Below are positions 29,944 through 38,925 of a DNA stretch of 64,000 nt, piece by piece. The stretch's first letter is position 1. Each line of letters starts with the position of its first letter. The notes beneath the pieces were generated by a model. That model was not told the origin of the DNA, ran no database searches, and saw nothing but the letters and a program-made list of their open reading frames with translations. The DNA lies in the NCBI GenBank assembly GCA_035609245.1, contig CP141202.1:372001-436000 (forward strand), written 5' to 3'. The stretch is from Bacteroidales bacterium MB20-C3-3. GTDB taxonomy: Bacteria > Bacteroidota > Bacteroidia > Bacteroidales > UBA932. Made by a program: the position numbers and the translations under genes.

Positions 29944-31170
29944 ATGAAAAATATAAAACCCTTAACTTTTCCGTTTAATTCGGAAAATAATACATCCATA
30001 AAACAAAGTCTTTTTCGATTTCGAGAATATTTTGATTCTTCTACAATTGTTGGTTTAGGCGAAAACGCACATTTCATAAAAGAGTTTTTTACATTCAGGC
30101 ATCAAGTTATTGAGTTTTTAGTAACTGAATGTGATTTTGACACCTTGGCATTTGAGTTTGGTTTTTCTGAAGGATTAGAAGTTGATAAGTGGATAAAATC
30201 ACAAATTCCATTCGACGATTTGGATAAGTTACTGTCACACTTTTATTATCCAAATGAGTTTAAAGATACTTTGCTATGGCTTCGTCGGTATAATCAAGAC
30301 AATAATAATCAAATTACCTTTTTAGGTGTGGATATTCCTAAAAATGGAGGTTCTTATTTTCCAAACTTTCGTATTGTATCTGATTATTTGCAAAGACTTT
30401 CAATCGTTTCTTCTGATGTCTTACAGAAGATTTTAAATCTTGCTGAGAAATTTGATTTCTATTCGACTTCTCAGCTTGCGTTAAATTTATCGCTTTTTGA
30501 TGAAGCTGAACATAATGAATTAAAAGCATTGCTATTAAAAGTTTACATTCGTTTGATTACTCTTCAACCAAAATTAGAAAGTTTAGAATTTCAATCGATA
30601 GTTCATCAAGTTAAAGGCTTGATTTATATGAATTATAATGCTGATGCTATGGAAAGTTTCATTACTGAAAGGGGAATTGAAGGAGATATGGGAGCAAAAG
30701 ACCAGTATATGGCAGAAAGCATTGATTGGTTTTTGAAAAATTCACTTGGTAAAAAGATTATTTTGGTTGCCCACAATGCTCACATTCAAAAAACTCCGGT
30801 AGATTTTGATGGATTTATTAGTTGTTATCCAATGGGGCAAAGACTTTCGATGACTTTTGGAGAAAAATATAAAGCATTTGCAATAACTAATCTACGTGGA
30901 GAAACTGCGGCATTGTATCCTGATAATGATTATCAATTTGGCTTTAGGGTTGATAAATTTCCACTTGATTTTCCAGAGTCGGATTCTGTTGAATTTATTA
31001 TGCAAGAATTTGGAGGAAAAGAATGCTGTTTACTAATGAACAGAAGTACGGAATTAAAAAATTGTAATAAGATTCGATTTGATTCGATGTGCCTAAAAAC
31101 TGAAATAGAAGAAGCTTTTGACGGAATTTTTCTAATAGAAAAATCAACTGTTTCAGAAGTAGTGGATTGA
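29944..31170 (+). CDS. ere(D): macrolide esterase of the erythromycin esterase family, Ere(D)-like
   Basis: The 408-residue protein belongs to the EreA/EreB esterase superfamily, which opens the macrolactone ring of 14-membered macrolides. The active-site region GLGENAHFIKEFF (Glu40, His43) and the later VAHNAHIQKTP with its His match the family pattern. The combination with tet(X), erm(F) and OXA-347 suggests Ere(D), described from Riemerella; the allele is recalled, not checked. It runs opposite to tet(X) and aadS, has its own promoter and leader, and sits 150 bases inside the cassette edge. Confidence 0.85.
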   Translation: MKNIKPLTFPFNSENNTSIKQSLFRFREYFDSSTIVGLGENAHFIKEFFTFRHQVIEFLVTECDFDTLAFEFGFSEGLEVDKWIKSQIPFDDLDKLLSHFYYPNEFKDTLLWLRRYNQDNNNQITFLGVDIPKNGGSYFPNFRIVSDYLQRLSIVSSDVLQKILNLAEKFDFYSTSQLALNLSLFDEAEHNELKALLLKVYIRLITLQPKLESLEFQSIVHQVKGLIYMNYNADAMESFITERGIEGDMGAKDQYMAESIDWFLKNSLGKKIILVAHNAHIQKTPVDFDGFISCYPMGQRLSMTFGEKYKAFAITNLRGETAALYPDNDYQFGFRVDKFPLDFPESDSVEFIMQEFGGKECCLLMNRSTELKNCNKIRFDSMCLKTEIEEAFDGIFLIEKSTVSEVVD

Positions 31171-31228
31171 GAATTTATAAATTTAATTTCGAAACGGCAC
31201 TTTCTTTTTGGAGGTGCCGTTTTATTCT

Positions 31229-31366
31229 TTCACATAACGTGCCGCGTATTGGCGATGGGCGGGATTTTTAGCACTGAACTTTAATCGAAGAACAGAAGTT
31301 GAATTTTGCACTTCCGTTGATACGAAGCCGTTCAGCCCGCCTATTGCCAATACGATGTTGTACGAC
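31229..31366. repeat. attC-like site C (ere/aadS junction)
   Basis: This 138-bp site begins TTCACATAACG and ends GATGTTGTACGAC. Arms CGTATTGGCGATGGGCGGG and CCCGCCTATTGCCAATACG pair. The spacer after AAC is about four bases longer on the left. The left box is the exact complement of the right box of B; the right box is the exact complement of the left box of D. Confidence 0.85.
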
Positions 31367-31370
31367 GTAG

Positions 31371-32234
31371 TTATGTTTTGGGTTTTAGTCCAGCTAAATA
31401 TTTTCGTATGTCATTTTCTAATTTATCCGGGTATTTGTACTCTAATTTTTTTGACAATTCAGTTCCTATTTCTGAAACTAAATCAGTCATTGAAAATAGA
31501 GCAGTCCAATTTTCCTTTATATCGCTCCCTGAAAATGTTTGTTCTGTTTTAGCCCACATTTCCTGGTTAAGATACTTTTTGAAAAGCCGTCCATATTTAT
31601 TGGTCGTTATGTTCCAATTGTGTTCACTTGCAATGTGCCATTCAATTAAAGGAATTAAATATTCTGTGCGAATAACGGTTTCCGACATAAATTTCGCATA
31701 GAATATTTCATCTCTCACAAGACACTTTGCCACGTAAGTTGTGTCCCACCAAAAATCGTTTATTAGATTTTGAAACTCTTTTTCAGACGGTTTTTTGATA
31801 ATGGAAATTTGATAAGTTGGTTTCAGCATTTGCTTTGTAATACCATCTTTATCAATTAAAATTTTATAACCAATATCCCAATCTTCTGGTAATTCTTTCT
31901 CTTGCGTTTCCTTTATAAATTTTGATTTGCTGTAAAGTTTAAAATCTACTTTCACACCGTCTTCATAAAGTAGCATTTTCATTGCGTGTTTATGGTTAAA
32001 ACAACTTTCGTCTTCTTCAATCATAGCAATTGGATTTCCGAATTTAAGCGTCCAGCTTTTGTCTGAAATGTAATTTGTATTATCCTCAAAAACAAATTCA
32101 ATGTCTAAATCACTAAATTCGTCAACAAGTGCTAAAGGATTTACAAGTGAACTTGTCAGAAGAAGAACTCTTACATCTTCGTTTTTCTCCGACCATTCTA
32201 TAATTGTTCTTAACTTTTCTTCTCTGACTTTCAT
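31371..32234 (-). CDS. aadS: AadS, ANT(6)-type aminoglycoside 6-adenylyltransferase
   Basis: The 287-residue protein matches the streptomycin adenylyltransferase family and reads as AadS of Bacteroides Tn4551 and CTnDOT-like elements. The nucleotidyltransferase signature is the LLTSSLVNPLALVDEFSDLDIEF region near residue 25, with the two Asp of DLD as metal ligands. It transfers AMP to streptomycin. The stop lies five bases from site C and the start 23 bases from site D, a compact cassette layout with no visible promoter of its own. Confidence 0.92.
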   Translation of the reverse strand: MKVREEKLRTIIEWSEKNEDVRVLLLTSSLVNPLALVDEFSDLDIEFVFEDNTNYISDKSWTLKFGNPIAMIEEDESCFNHKHAMKMLLYEDGVKVDFKLYSKSKFIKETQEKELPEDWDIGYKILIDKDGITKQMLKPTYQISIIKKPSEKEFQNLINDFWWDTTYVAKCLVRDEIFYAKFMSETVIRTEYLIPLIEWHIASEHNWNITTNKYGRLFKKYLNQEMWAKTEQTFSGSDIKENWTALFSMTDLVSEIGTELSKKLEYKYPDKLENDIRKYLAGLKPKT

Positions 32235-32257
32235 TTTGTTTGGTTCGGTTTTACTAT

Positions 32258-32396
32258 GTCGTACAACGGTTCTCAGCTATACGCAGGCAGGGATTTTAAC
32301 CACTGAACTTCCTACGAAGAACTGAACTTTAAATTTACCACTTAACTGTCCTACGAAGCACGAAACCCCTGCTTGCGTATAGGTGATGTTATGCGG
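32258..32396. repeat. attC-like site D (aadS/erm(F) junction)
   Basis: This 139-bp site begins GTCGTACAACG and ends GATGTTATGCGG. Arms CTATACGCAGGCAGGG and CCCCTGCTTGCGTATAGG pair. The spacer after AAC is about four bases longer on the left. The interior repeats CACTGAACTT and CCTACGAAG blocks also found in site C. The boxes match the neighbours: 10 of 10 bases with C and 9 of 9 with E. Confidence 0.85.
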
Positions 32397-32445
32397 TCGG
32401 TTTTCATTTTCTCTTCTTTCTCGTTAATTTGTCAAGCAAAGTTAC

Positions 32446-32453
32446 TAAATTTG
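32446..32453 (+). promoter_or_regulatory. -7 element of the erm(F) cassette
   Basis: TAAATTTG matches TAnnTTTG and lies 27 bases before the leader ATG at 32481. A TTTG at 32428 is closer than the usual -33 spacing. Confidence 0.5.
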
Positions 32454-32480
32454 CAGTCAAGCAATTTCAATTTTTGAATT

Positions 32481-32513
32481 ATGTATTTCAGCAGACCTTG
32501 GACTTCTATCTAA
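32481..32513 (+). promoter_or_regulatory. leader peptide and stem of the erm(F) gene
   Basis: The frame encodes MYFSRPWTSI and stop, sharing MYFS-(R/K)-PW with the ere leader. A strong stem overlaps its end: GGACT (500-504) with AGTCC (523-527), continued by CTATC (506-510) with GATAG (516-520). A stalled ribosome in the leader would open this stem. About 175 bases of further leader follow before the erm(F) ATG, and I see no other clear element in them. Confidence 0.65.
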
Positions 32514-32689
32514 GTGATAGGCAGTCCTGAAAATTCCAATCTCTTTTAGGTCAAGACAATTAGTCTATGGGTTTCGTGTACCGACTTTTTTGTAAAGGCG
32601 TTACGTTGTCATAGTTGCTCTGTCGGGTAATACTGTCTATTCACTTCTCCACGATTTGAATTCAAGTATTCACCTGTAAGAAGTTACTA

Positions 32690-33490
32690 ATGACAAAAAA
32701 GAAATTGCCCGTTCGTTTTACGGGTCAGCACTTTACTATTGATAAAGTGCTAATAAAAGATGCAATAAGACAAGCAAATATAAGTAATCAGGATACGGTT
32801 TTAGATATTGGGGCAGGCAAGGGGTTTCTTACTGTTCATTTATTAAAAATCGCCAACAATGTTGTTGCTATTGAAAACGACACAGCTTTGGTTGAACATT
32901 TACGAAAATTATTTTCTGATGCCCGAAATGTTCAAGTTGTCGGTTGTGATTTTAGGAATTTTGCAGTTCCGAAATTTCCTTTCAAAGTGGTGTCAAATAT
33001 TCCTTATGGCATTACTTCCGATATTTTCAAAATCCTGATGTTTGAGAGTCTTGGAAATTTTCTGGGAGGTTCCATTGTCCTTCAGTTAGAACCTACACAA
33101 AAGTTATTTTCGAGGAAGCTTTACAATCCATATACCGTTTTCTATCATACTTTTTTTGATTTGAAACTTGTCTATGAGGTAGGTCCTGAAAGTTTCTTTC
33201 CACCGCCAACTGTCAAATCAGCCCTGTTAAACATTAAAAGAAAACAGTTATTTTTTGATTTTAAGTTTAAAGCCAAATACTTAGCATTTATTTCCTGTCT
33301 GTTAGAGAAACCTGATTTATCTGTAAAAACAGCTTTAAAGTCGATTTTCAGGAAAAGTCAGGTCAGGTCAATTTCGGAAAAATTCGGTTTAAACCTTAAT
33401 GCTCAAATTGTTTGTTTGTCTCCAAGTCAATGGGTAAACTGTTTTTTGGAAATGCTGGAAGTTGTCCCTGAAAAATTTCATCCTTCGTAG
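32690..33490 (+). CDS. erm(F): Erm(F) 23S rRNA adenine methyltransferase
   Basis: The 266-residue protein reads as Bacteroides Erm(F), which dimethylates A2058 of 23S rRNA and gives macrolide, lincosamide and streptogramin B resistance. SAM-binding motif I is DIGAGKGFLT and the catalytic motif IV is NIPYG. It is unusual for Erm proteins only in host range. It runs opposite to tet(X), aadS and OXA-347 and has a leader of 294 bases after the cassette edge, much longer than in the other cassettes. Confidence 0.97.
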   Translation: MTKKKLPVRFTGQHFTIDKVLIKDAIRQANISNQDTVLDIGAGKGFLTVHLLKIANNVVAIENDTALVEHLRKLFSDARNVQVVGCDFRNFAVPKFPFKVVSNIPYGITSDIFKILMFESLGNFLGGSIVLQLEPTQKLFSRKLYNPYTVFYHTFFDLKLVYEVGPESFFPPPTVKSALLNIKRKQLFFDFKFKAKYLAFISCLLEKPDLSVKTALKSIFRKSQVRSISEKFGLNLNAQIVCLSPSQWVNCFLEMLEVVPEKFHPS

Positions 33491-33548
33491 TTCAAAGTCG
33501 GGTGGTTGTCAAGATGATTTTTCTGGTTTGGTGTCGTCTTTTAAGCTG

Positions 33549-33688
33549 CCGCATAACGAAAAATGGTAGCCGTAGTTGCCGGATTTACAGCACTTTCGTA
33601 TCAATTTAGCACTTCGGTTCGTTAAAAGCACCAAAGTATCAAGTTGGCACGAAAGCCGGCAATTATCGGCTACCATATGTTAGTGGCA
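33549..33688. repeat. attC-like site E (erm(F)/OXA junction)
   Basis: This 140-bp site begins CCGCATAACG and ends TATGTTAGTGGCA. Arms ATGGTAGCCGTAGTTGCCGG and CCGGCAATTATCGGCTACCAT pair. The spacer is about three bases longer on the left. The stem sequence differs from A, B and C, so only the architecture, the YAACG/TGTTR ends and interior TTTAGCACTT-like blocks are shared. Confidence 0.85.
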
Positions 33689-33692
33689 TTTA

Positions 33693-34517
33693 TCATTTCA
33701 TTATATTCATTTGCTTTAACGCATTTTTTGTTACATTAATTCTCGATGAAATAAAATCATCAACATTCAATCCGTCTGTCGGAATTACATTTGTTGCAAA
33801 AAAATAAACATTAGATTTTGTTTCAACATAACCAACAAACCAACCATTATATTTTTCTTCTATCGAACTTAATCCAGTCTTACCGCTTAAAATGTAATTT
33901 TCAGTTCGCTCAATTTCCATAATATTTTTGACAATCTTTATTGTCCTATCAGAAATTGGAAATTTTGAAAAATAGAATTTCCTTAAAAAGTCGATTTGTT
34001 GTTTTTGAGATATTTTTGAATTTCCTTCAAGCCAAAAATTGTCAATCGTTAAACTGTCAAAAATCATATTTTTATACTCAAATTTTTCTAAATATTCTTT
34101 CATTTTAATTGTTCCGATTTTCCTTGCAATTTCCTGATAGCAAGGAACACAGGAAATTCTAAAAGCATCTTTAAATGATAAATCTTTTTCCCAAATATCC
34201 ATTTTTCTCTGCTCGCCATTCCATTTTAAAATAGTTGTATCATTTTCAATAATGCCTAATTCAACAGCAATTATAGAATTTGGAATTTTGAATGTTGATG
34301 CAGGTAATTTTCCGTTTTTAGCCCAATCAAAGTCATTTGAGTAAAAAGTATTCTTGTCGTTATCATAAATTAGAATTGAACCATTTACTTGAAAACTATC
34401 TAAAATTTTGTCAAAATCAGAAATTTCTGTTTCAATTATGTTTTTATTCGTTGTTGTGTTACAGCAAACAAATAAAAATATCATTGAAATAAAAACTACA
34501 AATAAAATATTTTTCAT
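33693..34517 (-). CDS. blaOXA-347: class D beta-lactamase, OXA-347-like
   Basis: The 274-residue lipoprotein-like enzyme has a signal peptide with a Cys at residues 18-19. Class D motifs are STFK (Ser74, Lys77), SCV at 122-124, YKN at 148-150 and KTG at 213-215. The hydrophobic residue before the last motif is typical. It is recalled as OXA-347, reported from Bacteroidota with erm(F), tet(X) and aadS. It hydrolyses penicillins; spectrum beyond that is not known to me. The stop is 4 bases from site E and the start 28 bases from site F. Confidence 0.92.
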   Translation of the reverse strand: MKNILFVVFISMIFLFVCCNTTTNKNIIETEISDFDKILDSFQVNGSILIYDNDKNTFYSNDFDWAKNGKLPASTFKIPNSIIAVELGIIENDTTILKWNGEQRKMDIWEKDLSFKDAFRISCVPCYQEIARKIGTIKMKEYLEKFEYKNMIFDSLTIDNFWLEGNSKISQKQQIDFLRKFYFSKFPISDRTIKIVKNIMEIERTENYILSGKTGLSSIEEKYNGWFVGYVETKSNVYFFATNVIPTDGLNVDDFISSRINVTKNALKQMNIMK

Positions 34518-34545
34518 TTATTGTCTAATTATCGTTTGTTTTTGT

Positions 34546-34746
34546 TGCCACTAACGGGAAACGCATTGGCGAAGTGGCGGATAAATTGGACAAAAAGTTC
34601 AATTTAGCAGTGACGTAGCCGATGTGTTTCCACAGAAGCTAAATTATTAAAAAAAGCTGAATGTGGAACACATTCGGCGGAATAAAATGCACAAAAGTTG
34701 AGTTTGGCACTTAACCCGCCATTTTGCCAATGCGATGTTATATGCC
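34546..34746. repeat. attC-like site F (OXA/exonuclease junction)
   Basis: This 201-bp site begins TGCCACTAACG and ends GATGTTATATGCC. Its interior, including the nested CCGATGTGTTTCCACA hairpin, is almost the same as site B, but its outer boxes are not. The right box is the exact complement of the left box of site A, which closes the circle of sites. The exonuclease stop codon lies in this right box (34738-34740 on the minus strand). Confidence 0.85.
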
Positions 34747-35331
34747 GTATTTTTTGATAAGATAATTTAAGTCAGCTTCGTTTAAAATTCTAATGTTTGC
34801 TTTTTTTGATTGGTTTAAGTCGTTTATTTTTTGGATTTTTGACCAACCACAATCTTCACCTGCAAAAACAAAATCTACTTTACCTGTTATTCCTGATTTT
34901 ATTTGTCCACCAATTTTCATTAGAAAAGTTTTTATTTCTTCTCTTTCTATTGAAAAGTTGCCCGTAATAACTATTCCTTTTCCTATTAAATCAATGTTTT
35001 CAAGTTCGTTTTGAGTTATTTGATAATTTGATAAATGCTCTTCATTTTCTTCTAAAACATCTTCACTTGGTTGATTGAAATAATTATTATTTGTTTTAGG
35101 CTGGTCATCAATTTTTCTTATTAGTTCTTGATAACTTGGATACTTGTCAGTCAATTCGCCAAATATTAAAGCACAAAGTTTTGCATCGAATTCTGGGTCG
35201 TGATGATTTGTTACTTCTAAGTCCAAACTCTCTGCTAAATCTTTTATTTTTTTAGGCATCCCAAGTTTATCTGCAAATAACATTGTGTCAATATAACTTA
35301 TGACATATGGTTTTAAATTATAATGTTCATA
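34738..35331 (-). pseudogene. 3' half of the DnaQ-like exonuclease/BRCT gene
   Basis: This holds the last 197 codons plus stop of the gene whose 5' half is at 27670-28227. It begins, in frame, YEHYNLKPYVISY, then has the ExoIII-like NHHDPEFDAKLCA and a C-terminal BRCT domain (GKGIVITGNFSIEREEI to LNYLIKKYGI). An isolated start is possible at the Met near 35283. On the minus strand this half lies upstream of the 5' half, so the arrangement cannot come from a simple insertion and needs a circular ancestor. Confidence 0.9.
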
Positions 35332-35339
35332 TAGATTTT
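35332..35339. repeat. inner target-site duplication, copy next to IS copy 3
   Basis: tagatttt directly precedes the left end of IS copy 3 and equals the bases after the right end of IS copy 2. Confidence 0.9.
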
Positions 35340-36322
35340 TCTGATTATCCGTTTATGCACCTGTTATATTCGCAATTACTAGTCTGTCAAAGAGTTTGTC
35401 TCCAAAATACCGTCTGTTTAATTTGTAAATAAACTCGTTGAGATACAACTGTAAGTATTTCCTTTTGATTTTATGGTAGTTGCCCAGCAATGTCCGTTTT
35501 GCATTACTGATTGCGATATGCACCCATTTGAGTGTTTCCTTGGTGGTTTTGGCGTCTGATTTCTCGGTGACGTGCAATTCCACCAGATCGGAGATGTCAA
35601 CGTAAGAAGTGCTTTTGTCCGAAAATACGATGGCATCATCCTCCATGCAGTCCCTGACCACGCCGTTGATTCCTTCACTTTGATGGCTATCCAGTACCCT
35701 GGCCTTGAAATAACGCACATGCTTCTCCTTTTTGCCCGTTTCGATATCTTCCAACGGGGTGCTTTCGGCCATCACCGCAACGTTCTGCTTTCCCTCGGCT
35801 CCCCGGCCACGTGTACCCTTGCCTCGCTCGATTTCCTTACTGGCCACCGAAAAGTAACCCTCATCCAGTTCTATCATCCCTTCCAGTGTATACCTTGCAT
35901 CCCGGTTGCCCATCGCCCTGCGGAGTTTGTGTACCATCGCCCATACCGGTTCGTAACGCTTCAATCCTAATTGCTTCTGGAGTTCGTTGGTGGAGAATCC
36001 CTTTTTTGTGCAACTCATCAGGAACATCGTTTTGTACCACACCAGAAACGGCAGCTTGGAGCTCTCCATGTTCGTACCGCTGCGCAACGAGGTGCGGAAA
36101 CGGCAACCTTTGCATTCATAACTCCATTTACCCTGTAACCAATAATGGGAAGTGCCCCCGCATCGCTTGCAGACAACCCCTTCCTTATCACGCTGCTCCT
36201 TGAAATGCAAACGACAATCTTCCTCCGAACCGAAATGAGCCGTAAAACTGAATATGTTCATAATCCCTGCTTTTTGAGCGCTAATATACTAAAAATATTA
36301 GGTGTGTTTGCGGAGAATCAGA
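35340..36322 (-). mobile_element. IS copy 3, complete IS1595-family element (983 bp)
   Basis: It has the same length, ends and sequence as copy 2 where compared. The left flank is tagatttt, shared with copy 2's right side; the right flank is taaacaaa, shared with copy 1's left side. Confidence 0.93.
35353..36261 (-). CDS. IS1595-family transposase (copy 3)
   Basis: The 302-residue protein is identical to the copy 2 transposase, with the zinc ribbon at residues 31-53 and catalytic Asp133 and Asp215. Identity of the copies points to recent spread or gene conversion. Either intact copy could supply transposase for the truncated one. Confidence 0.93.
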   Translation of the reverse strand: MNIFSFTAHFGSEEDCRLHFKEQRDKEGVVCKRCGGTSHYWLQGKWSYECKGCRFRTSLRSGTNMESSKLPFLVWYKTMFLMSCTKKGFSTNELQKQLGLKRYEPVWAMVHKLRRAMGNRDARYTLEGMIELDEGYFSVASKEIERGKGTRGRGAEGKQNVAVMAESTPLEDIETGKKEKHVRYFKARVLDSHQSEGINGVVRDCMEDDAIVFSDKSTSYVDISDLVELHVTEKSDAKTTKETLKWVHIAISNAKRTLLGNYHKIKRKYLQLYLNEFIYKLNRRYFGDKLFDRLVIANITGA

Positions 36323-36330
36323 TAAACAAA
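36323..36330. repeat. outer target-site duplication, right copy
   Basis: taaacaaa directly follows the right end of IS copy 3 and equals the bases left of IS copy 1. Confidence 0.92.
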
Positions 36331-37035
36331 AGATGTAAGTGAATATCCTGCGGGGAATCTGGCTTTACTATACAGATTTACCAATTTTGAATTACCAGGA
36401 GATGTTTCAAATAAAAGAGCTGGCCCTTTAACTCCTCTTGCCTCAATGTTTATTATAAATCCAACATCTGACAAAAAATCGCCTCTTTTTGCAACGGCCA
36501 TTTTTATTCCTTCAAGATTAGTCTCCTCTGCATCAGTAAAGAGGATCTTTACTCCCTGTGACCAATCATCTCTGTACTTAACAACACCTTTAGCCAACTC
36601 CAAAATGACTCCCAAGCCATATCCGTCATCAGCCGCTCCCTTTGAATAATGGGTTTTCCCATTTATGATATTCGCATGTCTGGAATCCAAATGAGCCATC
36701 AAGAGAACATATGTTGGTTCCTCGCCGGAAACTGAGTACAGCGGAGGTAATGATGCATAAATATTTCCTATAGAATCATAGTATTCAACTTCAACATCAA
36801 AGCCAATCTCTCTGAGCCTCTCTGCGAGAAATGAGCGAACTCTCTCCCTCTCCGCAGGGTGCTCTGAAGAGTGAGGCTCTTTACTTATAATTTTAATATC
36901 ATCTGAGACTCTTTTTGCTGAGAAGCCGGATGATGATTGTGAATCGGGAACGGGTAGGATAAAATTACTTATTGAGAAATACGAAGTGATTAACAACAAT
37001 AGCGTTATCCAGACAATCCGTTTATTACTTACCAT
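36323..37035 (-). pseudogene. 5' part of the interrupted M28 peptidase/membrane protein gene
   Basis: This holds the first 237 codons and two bases. After a single N-terminal hydrophobic segment comes an M28 zinc peptidase domain: the metal-binding His-x-Asp in LMAHLDSRH, the Asp in GAADDGYG and the Glu pair in TDAEETNLEG. The frame now reads a dozen codons into the IS and stops. Its start overlaps the acyl-CoA synthetase stop (TAATG), so it was the second gene of that operon. Loss of the peptidase seems tolerated. Confidence 0.9.
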
Positions 37036-38906
37036 TACCCTAGATTATATTTATTGTAGATATTTTTACCCTCTGGAGTATAAGCAAAGTTAATCTCCTC
37101 TCTGTATCTCTCTTCTACTTTTCCTCTGACCATCTTCATTGTTGAGTTAATCATCCTGTTATTTTCACTAAAAGGTTCAGATGTCAAAATAAAAGTAGAT
37201 GGCAGCCATCTCTCAGGAAACATACCTGAGTATACCCCCTTTCCTTTATATTTTTCTATCTCATCCCATACGGCCTTAACAAGCTCTTTTCCCAAGAGTC
37301 CCGTGCTTCTATCGGCAGTAATTATTGCTATTGTATAAGGCGACTGATTGTTGTACAACATTACCTGTTGAATGATTCTTGATTGAGAAACCAGCATCTC
37401 CTCTATCTCCTCAGGAGCGTACTTCTCTCCATCAGAGCCAATAAGTAGGCTTTTGAACCTCCCCTTTACATAAAGGAATCCTTCAGGAGTCATATAACCC
37501 ATATCACCGGTGTAGAGCCACCCATCCTTTATAGTTTCAGCTGTAGCTTTTGGATTTTTCCAATAGCCTGCCATTACATTTTCTCCTTTGACAACCATCT
37601 CACCCGGCACACCCATTGGAAGTTCTTTACCATCATTATCAACAATCTTAATGTCAAGTGGTTTTACCAATATTCCTGAAGAACCCAGCTTGTGTTTATG
37701 ATCAGTATTTGTAGAAATTACAGGTGTAGCTTCAGAGAGACCATAACCCTGGTACATAGGTATTCCTATTGCATAGTAAAACCTCTGAAGTTCTTTATCT
37801 AACAATGCACCACCTCCAACAAAAAAATCGAGCTCTCCCCCCATTGCAAGTCTTACTTTTGAAAAGAGAATTCTATCAAAAAGGGCTTTAATTGGATAAA
37901 GAAGAATTTTAAAACCCTTCCCTCTGTCCCATCCCTCTCCATTATAGGAGTATGCAATCTTAAGGGCAAATTGATAAAGATTCCAGCTGAACTTTCCCTT
38001 TATTTTAACAGAGTTCTCTATGTTTTTTCTGAAACTTTTTGCCAATGCAGGTACTGAAAGAATAAGATTAGGCTTCACCTCCTTAATGTTAAGAGGAATA
38101 TTTTTTAATGTCTCCATTGCACTCTTACCCTGCTGAACCGTAGCAACAATTGCACCGCTGGCTATCATTATATAAAAGCCGACAACATGAGCAAAACAAT
38201 GATCCAGAGGAAGAATTATGAAATTTTTGTAACCAACAGGAATTGTCATGCAAGTCAAAGATTGCTCAACATTTGCAGTATAATTCCTGTGAGTAAGAAC
38301 AACTCCTTTAGGATCAGCGGTTGTACCAGAAGTATAAGTAATAGTAGCAATATCATTGTTTTGAAGGCTTTTCCCAATTTCCAGAAAACTGGTATAATTA
38401 TCTTCAAGATATTTTTTTCCAACTTCAAAGATATATTCAGAACTAAGTTCACCAATCTGAAGTTCACCTTCCGGTTCAAAAACAATAATATGCCTTAACA
38501 TAGGCAACTTATCCTTTATTGCTCTGATTTTTGACAACTGCCTTTCAGTTACCATAAGCAATACAACATCTGCGTGGATGAGGCGAAATGACAAATCAGA
38601 GCTCTCCTCCAGCTTAACCGAGAGTGGAACATTAATACCACCAGCATAAAAAATTGCCAGTTCACCAATAATCCACATATTGCAACCTTCTGCAAGTATT
38701 GAAGCATTTTCTCCCTTTGAATAGCCCAGTGAACAAAGGCCTGCACCAAATTGTTGTGCTAGCAACTTGGTCTTTGAATAGGAAGTTGGACGAAATTCTC
38801 CATCCCTTTTTTCAAGAAGAAATGTTTTTTCTGAAAACTTGGCAACAGATTCTTCAAACAGATCCAGGAGAGTTCTTTTGGGAACTGAGTTAACTTCATT
38901 TTTCAT
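37035..38906 (-). CDS. long-chain acyl-CoA synthetase (AMP-binding family)
   Basis: The 623-residue protein activates a fatty acid to acyl-CoA via acyl-AMP. The P-loop-like AMP motif is ITYTSGTTADPKGVVLTHRN, the adenylate motif GYGLSEATPV, and the hinge GWLYTGDMGYM followed by KGRFKSLLIGSDGEKYAPEEIE. It is a ligase of the FadD/long-chain group, based on length and the linker. It lies directly upstream of the broken M28 gene. Confidence 0.88.
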   Translation of the reverse strand: MKNEVNSVPKRTLLDLFEESVAKFSEKTFLLEKRDGEFRPTSYSKTKLLAQQFGAGLCSLGYSKGENASILAEGCNMWIIGELAIFYAGGINVPLSVKLEESSDLSFRLIHADVVLLMVTERQLSKIRAIKDKLPMLRHIIVFEPEGELQIGELSSEYIFEVGKKYLEDNYTSFLEIGKSLQNNDIATITYTSGTTADPKGVVLTHRNYTANVEQSLTCMTIPVGYKNFIILPLDHCFAHVVGFYIMIASGAIVATVQQGKSAMETLKNIPLNIKEVKPNLILSVPALAKSFRKNIENSVKIKGKFSWNLYQFALKIAYSYNGEGWDRGKGFKILLYPIKALFDRILFSKVRLAMGGELDFFVGGGALLDKELQRFYYAIGIPMYQGYGLSEATPVISTNTDHKHKLGSSGILVKPLDIKIVDNDGKELPMGVPGEMVVKGENVMAGYWKNPKATAETIKDGWLYTGDMGYMTPEGFLYVKGRFKSLLIGSDGEKYAPEEIEEMLVSQSRIIQQVMLYNNQSPYTIAIITADRSTGLLGKELVKAVWDEIEKYKGKGVYSGMFPERWLPSTFILTSEPFSENNRMINSTMKMVRGKVEERYREEINFAYTPEGKNIYNKYNLG

Positions 38907-38925
38907 AGCGGTGTATTTTTTATTA

